Shown here in pieces: positions 40,575 through 47,620 of a stretch of 64,000 bases of DNA. The notes under the pieces are model-generated. The model made no database searches. It was not told the origin of the DNA and saw nothing but the letters and a program-made list of their open reading frames with translations. A program made the position numbers and the translations under genes. This DNA comes from an uncultured Muribaculaceae bacterium. GTDB lineage: Bacteria; Bacteroidota; Bacteroidia; Bacteroidales; Muribaculaceae. Positions within the stretch are counted from its first letter, which is position 1; the number at the start of each line of letters is the position of its first letter. The stretch spans positions 1-64,000 of the forward strand of contig CAJTZS010000011.1 of assembly GCA_910584055.1 (NCBI GenBank), given 5' to 3'.

Positions 40575-42608
40575 TTATGAATCCTGAAACGCTATCTGTC
40601 CCCAGTCCATGTCGGCGAAGTTTCTGCTGTAGTTCTCGCCGTCGAGTTGTTCCGGTCCCTGCGGTTCCGGAGCTGCCGCAACGAGGTCTGATATGGATTC
40701 AGGCTCTTCTGGGACGGTTTCACTCCGTTTCATAGTGCCGACACGCGGTGCTGTGTTTTCCTCGAGCCATTTCCTGTGCCTTGACACCATCTTACATTGC
40801 TCCTGGTATTTCCGGGCATCATCTTCGGTCTGTTCCGCCATAACGCGGTTGTAGGTTTCAACCTTCCGGACCTTGTCGATGAATCTGTCACCCTGATAAA
40901 GAAATACCTCGGAGGGTTTCCCTTCTTCATCCGGGAGATAGTACGCGGTGACCTTGTAATTGTTAGGTTCAAGACGCTCTATCACCTCGGGGCCGCTCAG
41001 CCACCAGTCCTCATGTGCTACGCGAACGGTGGAGTTCCTTCTTACGCTCGTCGGCACCGCTTCGCCGATATAGCGGCTGAGAGTCCGGGCATCATACGGC
41101 AGCAGGGAGGGGTTAATATTGGCCACAAGTACCTGCCATCGGGTCATGCCAGGGTATTTTTTCTGGTTGGGATGGAGGGTATGGTTCCATTCGTAGTTAT
41201 CCTTGCGGTCATCGGCCACAAGTTCCTCGAAGCTGTAATATCGCTGGTCCTCGTAGGTGTCGTTGGTCTCGTCGCTTATCTTCTTGCTCTCGGTGCGGTT
41301 CTTGCCCTTGCCGTAGAAGCGGCCTATCCCGGCATGGTTCTTGTGGGCTATGCTTCGCTTGAAGGCGCCGTTCAATGGTTCGGCGTATTTCTCCTGGGAG
41401 TTCTGGGGTGCGCAGAAGTGTACGAACTGAAACACCTCGCCGGCACGGAGGAATCCGTCCTTGTATTTCGTCATGAGGTGGGTCTCGACCTCTATGCCGC
41501 CGGGGATGCCCCAGCCGTTCTTACTGATGAGCCGGAACATATCCCGGAAGCAGTCCACCACAAGGGCGTCATCCTTGCCCCGGGAATAAGCGGCTCCGAT
41601 ACGGCACTGGCTGACCACATCATAGGCGTAATAGGCGTGGACGCGCTCGTTGCCTTTCATGCGGCGCGGAAGGTCAACGTCATCCATCGTGATCTGCGAC
41701 AGTGAGAAGTCGCCGTTGTGCCGGTGCATGTGTGGCATCTGTTCGTGGTAGAAGGCCATGCGGCTACGGTGGCGCTGCTCCAGGAGGTACTTGTTCTTGG
41801 GCCGGTTGAGATAGTTGGCGATGGTTGCATCGCTGGGTATCCACGGCTCCTGTCCCTTCTTGGCAAACTCGTCCGGGTTGAAGCATTCCCCGGTTTCGAT
41901 GTCATAGACCTCAAGCTCACCGCAGAGGAACATGATATACATTTCGCGCACCGTGGTGTTGTAGGGTTGGTTTTCCAGACCGGCGATGCCGAGTATCACT
42001 CGCTCTTCCTTGTAGGTCATAAGTCTGGCGCTCTGGTTGCCGTACTTGCCGCTGATCAGGCTGCCGTAGCCTTCCTTGCGGAACTGCGCCACCTTCTTCC
42101 TGAAGCGATAAGGGGATGACGGCAGCGTGTGTCCGAACTGCTCACGGAGGCTCTCTATAGCCTTGGCCATCTTCTCCCACTGGTAACTTTTACCCATCAT
42201 CCTTTGGGCGGTTGACGCCCGGTCGTAAAGCCGGATACAGGCATTGATCACCGAGGCGTTGATTGCATATTCACGCGCTTTCTCAGCGGTCGCCTGGTCG
42301 CTCGGATACTGGGATGCCCAGTCAAGGAAAAATTTTACTGCAGCCTGGTCCAGCTGGTAGTTCTCCCGGAACCATCCGGCTACAAGCACCTCGTCGCCAT
42401 TGCCGAGAACCTCTTCGGCTTTAGCCCGGTATTTGTCGGGCAGCGAGTCAAGAACTATAAGGGCATACGAGTCTTTGGAACCGCCTCCACGTCGGGCGAC
42501 CTCAACGCGGTCACGGTTAATCCAATTGCGATAATTGGATTCCGTGACGATGCCGTTTTCAAACAGCTCGCTCGGTCTTACGCATAACCGTCCGTCGTAG
42601 TATTCCAT
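40575..42608 (-). CDS. MuA-type DDE transposase
   Basis: A 677-residue transposase. An N-terminal winged-helix-like part (SELFENGIVTESNYRNWINR) precedes helical DNA-binding regions. The catalytic core begins at SLSQITMDDVDLPRRMKGNE (first Asp, near residue 305), followed by AYYAYDVVSQCRIGAAYSRG. At the second acidic position there is no DN motif; PGGIEVETHLMTKYKDG supplies Glu or a nearby Asp. NSQEKYAEPLNGAFKRSIAH holds the final Glu. C-terminal regions follow as in MuA, ending in a segment that would contact MuB. It acts on the end repeats at 4780 and 46180. Confidence 0.9.
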   Translation of the reverse strand: MEYYDGRLCVRPSELFENGIVTESNYRNWINRDRVEVARRGGGSKDSYALIVLDSLPDKYRAKAEEVLGNGDEVLVAGWFRENYQLDQAAVKFFLDWASQYPSDQATAEKAREYAINASVINACIRLYDRASTAQRMMGKSYQWEKMAKAIESLREQFGHTLPSSPYRFRKKVAQFRKEGYGSLISGKYGNQSARLMTYKEERVILGIAGLENQPYNTTVREMYIMFLCGELEVYDIETGECFNPDEFAKKGQEPWIPSDATIANYLNRPKNKYLLEQRHRSRMAFYHEQMPHMHRHNGDFSLSQITMDDVDLPRRMKGNERVHAYYAYDVVSQCRIGAAYSRGKDDALVVDCFRDMFRLISKNGWGIPGGIEVETHLMTKYKDGFLRAGEVFQFVHFCAPQNSQEKYAEPLNGAFKRSIAHKNHAGIGRFYGKGKNRTESKKISDETNDTYEDQRYYSFEELVADDRKDNYEWNHTLHPNQKKYPGMTRWQVLVANINPSLLPYDARTLSRYIGEAVPTSVRRNSTVRVAHEDWWLSGPEVIERLEPNNYKVTAYYLPDEEGKPSEVFLYQGDRFIDKVRKVETYNRVMAEQTEDDARKYQEQCKMVSRHRKWLEENTAPRVGTMKRSETVPEEPESISDLVAAAPEPQGPEQLDGENYSRNFADMDWGQIAFQDS

Positions 42609-42623
42609 TCTCTCGCCCTTTCT

Positions 42624-43004
42624 TTAGAGTGCCTCGGCCATTTGCTTGAGTTCGTTGATCTGCGTCAGCGTGACATCGGCATATCTTGCAACCACTTCGC
42701 CTTTGGGACCATAGACCGTGCCTTCGCCGGTCTGCTTGTCAAGGTAGATTTCTGCTCCGTTAGAATAAATCGCACGAGCGCAACTGTCCGAATCGAAGAA
42801 GAATTCACCTTCCGGGATATTGTAGTAGGTGCAGCCTCCGTGGTGCTTCACCGCCGCGAAACGGATCTTCTTGGCAAGCTCGTTGTTGGTACGGTAGGCG
42901 AGGGCGTTTTTGACACAACGCTCGCAGATAGGCTTACCTTTTACCTTGAAGGTGCGCTGCAGGGCCTTGATGCCTTCCTTGTTTACTGAGATGTACTTGT
43001 TCAT
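42624..43004 (-). CDS. Early phage protein with Cys motifs
   Basis: A 126-residue protein with CERCVKNALAYRTNNELAKK, HHGGCTYYNIPEGEFFFDSD and a C-terminal EIYLDKQTGEGTVYGPKGEV. The CERC pair could bind zinc. It lies 15 bp upstream of the transposase gene in the same operon. No family is recognised. Confidence 0.65.
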   Translation of the reverse strand: MNKYISVNKEGIKALQRTFKVKGKPICERCVKNALAYRTNNELAKKIRFAAVKHHGGCTYYNIPEGEFFFDSDSCARAIYSNGAEIYLDKQTGEGTVYGPKGEVVARYADVTLTQINELKQMAEAL

Positions 43005-43042
43005 TTTCTCACTTATTTTGTATTGATATTTTTGTTAACTTT

Positions 43043-43417
43043 ATGGCCGAATTCCAAATAGAACTTGTTATGAATACCTCCGAATACGGCAAATACAAGG
43101 CTAATTTTTCCATCTCTGTTTCCGGTTCTTCTCATAAGGCTTGTCTGGACACCTTCAATCGCTTTAAGTATTTAGTCAAAGCTATTGATTGGGGTGACAT
43201 TGCTCTTTATGAATCCAAGAATGCCCGCAAAGGAGAGGTTCTTGGGCGTGGCCTTCAAATCGTCTATACAGCCTTTCCGGCGGATATAATCGCTTTAAGG
43301 GAGATGATTGAAAGAACCGTGAGCCGTATCAACATTTACGGTCAAGGCCTCTACTCGGCGACTTTCAACCACTGCTCTATCCTCCGCTGTGATCACTTTG
43401 CCGATTTCGGCGACTAA
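43043..43417 (+). CDS. Possible phage protein on the strand opposite the early operon
   Basis: A 124-residue open frame with its own -7 element TATTTTTG at 43027-43034, which would start RNA almost at the ATG. The first 95 residues (MAEFQIELVMNTSEYGKYKA, SVSGSSHKACLDTFNRFKYL, PADIIALREMIERTVSRINI) look like real protein; the last 40 overlap the minus-strand gene at 43295. It may be a moron or lysogeny-expressed gene. It is the only rightward gene inside the early block, so it is uncertain. Confidence 0.45.
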   Translation: MAEFQIELVMNTSEYGKYKANFSISVSGSSHKACLDTFNRFKYLVKAIDWGDIALYESKNARKGEVLGRGLQIVYTAFPADIIALREMIERTVSRINIYGQGLYSATFNHCSILRCDHFADFGD

Positions 43418-43549
43418 GTTCTCAAGGTTCTCCCATGCGTGGTCGCACAGACTGCTTTCCTTGAAATCTTCTTTGATACATTCCTTCTTGCCAAGTTCGG
43501 CCTCCTTAATCACCTCGCAAAGGAGGTCGTAAATTTTTCTACGGTCCAT
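43295..43549 (-). CDS. Small early phage protein
   Basis: An 84-residue acidic helical protein from the ATG 43549 (MDRRKIYDLLCEVIKEAELG, then CDHAWENLENLVAEIGKVIT). Upstream codons in the same frame reach 43594, overlapping the preceding gene. Its 3' half overlaps the plus-strand frame at 43043. No family is recognised. Confidence 0.55.
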   Translation of the reverse strand: MDRRKIYDLLCEVIKEAELGKKECIKEDFKESSLCDHAWENLENLVAEIGKVITAEDRAVVESRRVEALTVNVDTAHGSFNHLP

Positions 43550-43553
43550 AGTC

Positions 43554-43775
43554 TCACTTTTTATTGAGTTGATCATTGATTTTGTCGATGGCATCCTTCA
43601 GGGCGAAATGTCCGGCGTTGAGGGCGTTGTACTGCTTGGAGTAGCACAGCTCGTAATCGTTGTGGGTTGCCTCAAACTCATCAAGGATGATGCCTGTGTC
43701 GGCTACGTTCCGCTCCAGTGTCTGAAGCAGCAGCTTGATGGCTTGGTCCGTCCGTTGCTCTGATTTTTGTTTCAT
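43554..43775 (-). CDS. Small early phage protein
   Basis: A 73-residue helical protein (MKQKSEQRTDQAIKLLLQTL, then GHFALKDAIDKINDQLNKK). It lies 4 bp from the next gene in the leftward early operon. No family is recognised. Confidence 0.58.
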   Translation of the reverse strand: MKQKSEQRTDQAIKLLLQTLERNVADTGIILDEFEATHNDYELCYSKQYNALNAGHFALKDAIDKINDQLNKK

Positions 43776-43791
43776 CGGTTGAAATTTTTAG

Positions 43792-43853
43792 TGGGCGGTC
43801 GGGGAATCGAACCCCGATACTTGCGCCATGGTCGCTCACCTTCCTGGCCGCCC
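43792..43853 (-). ncRNA. tRNA-like element with short body
   Basis: On the minus strand, GGGCGGC and ACCGCCC form an acceptor stem (six pairs and one mismatch) with discriminator A. The T-arm is canonical: CGGGG, loop TTCGATT, CCCCG. Only 30 nt lie between acceptor and T-arm instead of about 41, so the D-arm or anticodon arm is missing or reduced. A GCG/CGC stem with loop ACCATGG could show CAT as anticodon but lacks U33. A perfect 8-bp hairpin GCCGCCGG/CCGGCGGC follows upstream at 43858-43883. The element lies in a 180-bp gap of the early operon (43776-43955). It is a decayed tRNA or a tRNA mimic. Confidence 0.55.
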
Positions 43854-43955
43854 AAGTGCCGCCGGGCTTGCAATACCGGCGGCTGTGGAAAATTTGATTG
43901 CGATTATCTATCGCTTTTCGCGGCTCTCTTGCCGCAGGATTGCCCTCTCTTGGGT

Positions 43956-44342
43956 CTAACCCTGTTCGTTTATAGCCTCCTGACGACGCCGGTTGTTATC
44001 AACTATGTCGTCAAACCATTTATCCTCTGCTTGGAGTCTGAAGATTGCCAGCTTCGGAACATCAAGTCCGTCCAAAGGGAACATCAGGAAGGTCAGCCCT
44101 TCGTCGTAGGCGTTGTTACCCGTGAGTCCGTAGATTTCGTTCATGTCAGCACCCTTGAAAGTGACGAATTCCTTGGGGGTTCCGATACCTCTGGCTTCAA
44201 GCAACTCTTGGTATCCTGCCGTCCACTCGTTGAGGTCACCGGCACATCCTAAGATGGTGTAGTAGCTGCCATCGTAGGCCGCATTGAAAACCTCCTCACG
44301 GTTATCCGACGTGACCTCTCGTATTTGTCTTGTCTCACTCAT
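43956..44342 (-). CDS. Early phage protein, acidic
   Basis: A 128-residue soluble protein (MSETRQIREVTSDNREEVFN, YYTILGCAGDLNEWTAGYQE, EGLTFLMFPLDGLDVPKLAI). It has no recognised domain and no membrane segment. Both this gene and the one before it start MSET, which suggests a shared translation start context. It is transcribed from the early promoter. Confidence 0.65.
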   Translation of the reverse strand: MSETRQIREVTSDNREEVFNAAYDGSYYTILGCAGDLNEWTAGYQELLEARGIGTPKEFVTFKGADMNEIYGLTGNNAYDEGLTFLMFPLDGLDVPKLAIFRLQAEDKWFDDIVDNNRRRQEAINEQG

Positions 44343-44349
44343 AATCTTT

Positions 44350-44562
44350 TTATTTTACTTCGTTAATGATCGGTCGTACTGAGCAGCCGTAGGCATAGAC
44401 CAGGCGGTCTTTCAAATTCTCCACATAGAAGTCCGGGGCGGTGAACATGATGCCGTTCTCTTCATCGTAGTGGAACGACACGCCGTCCATCACCAGCACG
44501 AAGGCAACCTTGAGCTTGGAGCTCTGCGTCTGCCACTCTTTTATTTCGTCTGTCTCACTCAT
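44350..44562 (-). CDS. First gene of the early operon
   Basis: A 70-residue protein (MSETDEIKEWQTQSSKLKVA, then DEENGIMFTAPDFYVENLKD) located about 80 bp downstream of the early start site. In Mu this position is held by ner, a Cro-like regulator, but no helix-turn-helix is evident here. Function unknown. Confidence 0.62.
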   Translation of the reverse strand: MSETDEIKEWQTQSSKLKVAFVLVMDGVSFHYDEENGIMFTAPDFYVENLKDRLVYAYGCSVRPIINEVK

Positions 44563-44588
44563 GTCTTATATTTCTTTAATTGTTAAAA

Positions 44589-44620
44589 TTTGTCTACCTC
44601 GCGGCTTTTTTGTATCTTTG
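44589..44620 (+). promoter_or_regulatory. Rightward promoter towards the repressor, with inverted repeat
   Basis: TTTG at 44589-44592 and TATCTTTG at 44613-44620 are 20 bp apart; the start would be near 44627. A perfect inverted repeat GTTCCA-AC-TGGAAC lies at 44628-44641, on the initial transcribed sequence. The promoter faces the leftward early promoter, so the two would interfere, as in lysogeny switches. Confidence 0.6.
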
Positions 44621-44647
44621 GCCGCTCGTTCCAACTGGAACACGCTG

Positions 44648-44678
44648 CAAAGATAGTATGAAATTCTCATACTACAAA
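44648..44678 (-). promoter_or_regulatory. Leftward early promoter with operator
   Basis: Read on the minus strand, TTTG (44675-44678) and TATCTTTG (44648-44655) are 19 bp apart. Between them lies the inverted repeat AGTATGA-AATTC-TCATACT (44655-44673), placed to block RNA polymerase when bound. A further half-site TCATACT at 44697-44703 overlaps the region just before the repressor gene, which suggests autoregulation. The likely binder is the XRE protein at 44714. Confidence 0.7.
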
Positions 44679-44713
44679 ATTATTTGACGTAATTTTTCAT
44701 ACTATTTTCGACT

Positions 44714-45127
44714 ATGGATGAAAATCTCAGATTTATAGCCATCATCGATAGCCTAAAAGAAAAGGGTATCGTTAGTGACTATGTACAGATAGCAAAAGAG
44801 TTAGAAACCAATAAGGCTGCAATCAGCGACATTAAAGCAGGAAGGAAGAAGTTGTCTATCGACCTCCTTCGCCGTCTGAAAAAATCATACCCATCTTGTA
44901 GTATAGAATGGGTTGTTACAGGGGAGGGTAGTCCCTTCATCACACCCCAACCGTCCTCTGATACGCCTTCTTCTCAGAATACAGAACTTTTTCTTAATAG
45001 GATTGCGGAACAAGCGGAGGAAATTGGCCGGCTAAAAGCTCGCATTGAGGAACTGGAGAGAGAGAGGCCGGTGCCTATTACCCCCAAATATGTCCATTCT
45101 ACCTCGAAGGAGACTGTGGAACCCTAA
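44714..45127 (+). CDS. XRE-family phage repressor
   Basis: A 137-residue protein with an N-terminal XRE helix-turn-helix (residues about 15-60; VQIAKELETNKAAISDIKAG, then KLSIDLLRRLKKSYPSCSIE) and a C-terminal coiled coil (IAEQAEEIGRLKARIEELER). It resembles short CI-like regulators of Bacteroidetes. It stands divergent from the early operon next to the operator at 44655-44673, so it is the candidate maintenance repressor. It lacks a LexA/S24 peptidase domain, so induction would not be by self-cleavage. Confidence 0.82.
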   Translation: MDENLRFIAIIDSLKEKGIVSDYVQIAKELETNKAAISDIKAGRKKLSIDLLRRLKKSYPSCSIEWVVTGEGSPFITPQPSSDTPSSQNTELFLNRIAEQAEEIGRLKARIEELERERPVPITPKYVHSTSKETVEP

Positions 45128-45413
45128 TACCGCTATCCCGGCGTGATCTGCAACAACTACTTGGCACCCTGTGCCACCTGAATTGACCCCTCGGCGACCT
45201 CTGTGTCGCCACCTCTGTCGCCCTATTTTATGGGCACCCCTCCCCAAAAAGGGCACTACTGCCGGGAATGACTTTGATTTATGGGGATTTAGCCTCAGCG
45301 GATTGGAAACATAGGGGGCATTTGCTTCACATTCAAATGGCTGTTTTTCATTCTCAAACTCAAATTTGTGGCATTTTCCTACCTCAGCTATTTACACCAC
45401 CGTCACCGAAATT

Positions 45414-45494
45414 TGAATATCCAGCTAGGGTGTGTTTTGGCTAAAATGAATATCCAGTTTGAATATCCAGTTTGAATATCCACCTGAATATCCA
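45414..45494 (+). repeat. Iteron-like direct repeats
   Basis: TGAATATCCA occurs five times: 45414, 45447, 45460, 45473 and 45485 (starts), the last four at 12-13 bp spacing. The repeats lie between the repressor gene and the right end. The 466-bp gap 45128-45593 has no convincing gene; the rest is AT-rich with scattered short repeats and the hairpin at 45528. A role as transposition enhancer or replication control site is a guess. Confidence 0.65.
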
Positions 45495-45527
45495 CCTCCA
45501 TTTTTCGCCGACTTCGGGCATAAAATT

Positions 45528-45560
45528 AGGGTATATCCGACCTCTTGTCGAATATACCCT
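45528..45560. terminator. Hairpin between repressor and 45594 gene
   Basis: AGGGTATA with inner CGAC pairs with GTCG and TATACCCT around a CTCTT loop (45528-45560). It lies in the convergent gap of the repressor side and the leftward gene at 45594, so it may stop both. Confidence 0.5.
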
Positions 45561-45593
45561 TGAAATGCCTTTTTATTTGCCTTCTAAGGCCGT

Positions 45594-45839
45594 TCAAACA
45601 TCGTTCTTACTCATTCCCTCACGGGAGCCTCTGATGAGCGTAGATTGCTTGATTATAGCGCATTTAGTGACTACCGTGCCATTGCCTGAAAGCCCTGCAT
45701 GCTGCAGATAACCTTTAGTCGCACCAACCTGATCAGCCGTCAAAACCGTATAAACAGCCGCGATACTGGCAAAATACCAGTCCCGGCGCTTCGTGCCGTC
45801 AATCGGGTGCGTGAGATGCACATGAATAACCTTTGCCAT
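45594..45839 (-). CDS. Conserved small phage-associated protein
   Basis: An 81-residue protein (MAKVIHVHLTHPIDGTKRRD, then WYFASIAAVYTVLTADQVGA, TKCAIIKQSTLIRGSREGMS). I recall closely similar short proteins in Bacteroides mobile elements, without known function. A TATATTTG on the minus strand at 45860-45867 could be its promoter. It is the rightmost gene of the prophage and outside the early operon, so it may be expressed in the lysogen. Confidence 0.65.
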   Translation of the reverse strand: MAKVIHVHLTHPIDGTKRRDWYFASIAAVYTVLTADQVGATKGYLQHAGLSGNGTVVTKCAIIKQSTLIRGSREGMSKNDV

Positions 45840-46087
45840 ATTCCTTTGATTTTACAGCGCAAATATACTAAATAATAACTATATGGAATAAATTAGAGAG
45901 AATAATTTTCACAAGACGCCATAAAAATAGCGGACGCAAACCGCATCCACTCCCCTACTCTCGCCGCCGATGAACGACCACCATGCCCGCGTAGCCACGA
46001 TGTAAGCCCGATGTAAAGCCGGCGCAAGCCAAAGCCACTCAAACCACGCCCAAACGTAAACCAAACGTAAGCCAATGTAAACTTTTC

Positions 46088-46193
46088 GCACGCTTCGTTT
46101 TATGTGCCGTCCTCTCCCCCACTCCACCTAACCCACTGAAATTAAAAGGCTTTCACCGTCAACCGACCCATTCCACTTTGCACGCTTCGTTTT
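46088..46193. repeat. Right-end transposase-binding repeats
   Basis: GCACGCTTCGTTTT is present at 46088-46101 and 46180-46193, in inverse orientation to the left-end copies at 4780-4860. Further inside, 46000-46080 shows repeated GATGTAAGCC, AACGTAAACC and AACGTAAGCC units that may be additional binding sites. The 393-bp stretch 45840-46232 contains no gene. The outermost repeat is 7 bp from the proposed boundary at 46200. Confidence 0.7.
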
Positions 46194-46232
46194 GTGGCCC
46201 ATAATTTATCAATAACAACTAAATAAATTGTT

Positions 46233-46490
46233 ATGAATAAAATGATGATTTCAGCCGCAGTGGTGGTAGTGATGGGAGTTTCCGTGTATGTCGGTGTCCG
46301 TGTTCAACAGAAAGACGCAATGTCAGACATTCAGATGGCAAATGTAGAGGCATTAGTTAACGGAGAGGGTGGGGACTGCAACTATACCAACGGGTATAGA
46401 GCCTTTACCTCTAAAGGAGGGGGAGCATATGATTGCTGTAAAATATGGGTAAATAAAGCACCCGATAAAGGCGAAGGAACCTGTCACTAA
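46233..46490 (+). CDS. NVEALA family protein
   Basis: An 85-residue precursor: a hydrophobic N-terminal segment (MMISAAVVVVMGVSVYVGV), then the NVEAL signature (MANVEALVNGEGGDCN) and a Cys-containing, Gly-rich C-terminal peptide (GGGAYDCCKIWVN, ending GEGTCH). NVEALA peptides are Bacteroidales-specific and usually stand beside beta-propeller lipoproteins, as here; their function is not established. It is the first gene after the prophage right end. Confidence 0.85.
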   Translation: MNKMMISAAVVVVMGVSVYVGVRVQQKDAMSDIQMANVEALVNGEGGDCNYTNGYRAFTSKGGGAYDCCKIWVNKAPDKGEGTCH

Positions 46491-46574
46491 AATATTTATC
46501 AAACAGATTCTAAAAACTTGAACTGGGAAACAATGCTTTCCAGTTCAAGTTTAGAAATAATTTTAGAAATAAGT

Positions 46575-47600
46575 ATGAGGAGATTAGACATTCTTTTGGC
46601 GGGTATATCCTTGTTGTTGATATTGTTTTTGGGAACAAGGTGTCAGAAAAAAAACTCCAAGCCATCCCGTGAGTTCTCGGATAAAGAATTTGAAGCCGAG
46701 GTTACAAGGCATTCCAATGACAGCGTGCTTATAAACAAGGTTTTCCAGGTTGCCGGATGGAAGCCGACGGCGGATGGTATCGCGATATTTAATTACGATA
46801 CACAGGATAAAAACATCCTTTCTGAGTATTCCTCTGAAACATCAAACCTTATCCAGAGCGGATTAAACTACGGCAACGGACCGGGTGAATATGTTGCATT
46901 CAATCCCGGTGAATCCGGTAATGATTCAGACATGTTGTCTTATGATATAATGAGACAATCGATGTTCATCTATGATATGAGTAAAGTGCCATTCAGTGTT
47001 AAGGCTCAATATAAATTGCCAACTGATGAGGATGGCATGACAAATCCATATACATATATCAGTCAGGTTGATGATGATAACTTCCTTATGAAATTCGACT
47101 CTCCGGATAAGTCTGAGTGGCACTATGTGAACACTAAGGATAATAAGATATTATGGAGATATCCGAATCCTAACCGCAAGGTGGAATATAGTTATACTCC
47201 CTATGATTTTATGCAGTCCATCAGTGGGAAGACTTTAATGGTGGCGTATAAGTATATGGACTTGATAGAAATCTACAATATAACCGAAGAGGGGTTGGTT
47301 CCAGTCCGGACAGTAGGTAATAATCAGGATCAGGCGGATATTAGTGATTATGATGATTTGGAGTACCGGTATCTAAGTGTGACATCGGATGGCGTTAATT
47401 TTTATTGTCTCAGATCTAATGACGGGGATGAAACAGGAAATGTAATTGAATCATATGCAGTTAAGGATGGCAACCCTGTCAATAAATATGTGTTGGACAG
47501 GGATATAGAATCGATATCTTTTGATAAAATAAAAAACAGATTGATAGGATACTTGCCAAAACAAAATTCATCCGTATTTTATATATGGGATTGGGACTAA
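46575..47600 (+). CDS. Beta-propeller lipoprotein (TolB-like, BF3164 type)
   Basis: A 341-residue lipoprotein starting at the ATG 46575 (MRRLDILLAGISLLLILFLG, TRC with lipobox Cys); a 19-codon upstream extension is unlikely. The periplasmic or surface part is beta-rich with repeated strands (GKTLMVAYKYMDLIEIYNIT, SVTSDGVNFYCLRSNDG), fitting the six-bladed propeller lipoproteins that accompany NVEALA genes. The ligand is unknown. It overlaps or abuts the transglutaminase gene. Confidence 0.82.
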   Translation: MRRLDILLAGISLLLILFLGTRCQKKNSKPSREFSDKEFEAEVTRHSNDSVLINKVFQVAGWKPTADGIAIFNYDTQDKNILSEYSSETSNLIQSGLNYGNGPGEYVAFNPGESGNDSDMLSYDIMRQSMFIYDMSKVPFSVKAQYKLPTDEDGMTNPYTYISQVDDDNFLMKFDSPDKSEWHYVNTKDNKILWRYPNPNRKVEYSYTPYDFMQSISGKTLMVAYKYMDLIEIYNITEEGLVPVRTVGNNQDQADISDYDDLEYRYLSVTSDGVNFYCLRSNDGDETGNVIESYAVKDGNPVNKYVLDRDIESISFDKIKNRLIGYLPKQNSSVFYIWDWD

Positions 47601-47620
47601 ATAATAGTGAAATTGGTATC

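Larger units (their letters stand above)
4776..46200. mobile_element. Mu-like transposable siphovirus prophage with diversity-generating retroelement
   Basis: About 41.4 kb with a MuA-type transposase, MuB-type ATPase, Gam-like and GemA-like proteins, gpG-like, MuF, gp29-type portal and gp36-like genes, large and small terminase, capsid, tape measure and tail tip. There is no integrase. A tail tube without a sheath gene points to a siphovirus. Inverted copies of AAAACGAARCGTGC lie at both ends. The exact boundaries are estimates: taking ATAAT at 4771-4775 and 46201-46205 as a 5-bp target duplication gives 4776-46200, but ATAAT could match by chance. All modules are open, so the element may be active. 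Confidence 0.9.

Noticed and set aside
43767..44252. Rightward 161-codon frame over the tRNA-like element
   Set aside because: Its start is the translation of an antisense tRNA sequence (GGRGIEPRYL type), a well-known artefact, and it is antisense to the 43956 gene.
45414..45494. CRISPR array
   Set aside because: Repeats are only 10 bp with 2-3 bp gaps; no spacers and no cas genes.
4771..46205. ATAAT as proven 5-bp target duplication
   Set aside because: The flanks are AT-rich, the distance from boundary to end repeat differs by 3 bp between ends, and the host gene does not resume; kept only as a working boundary.
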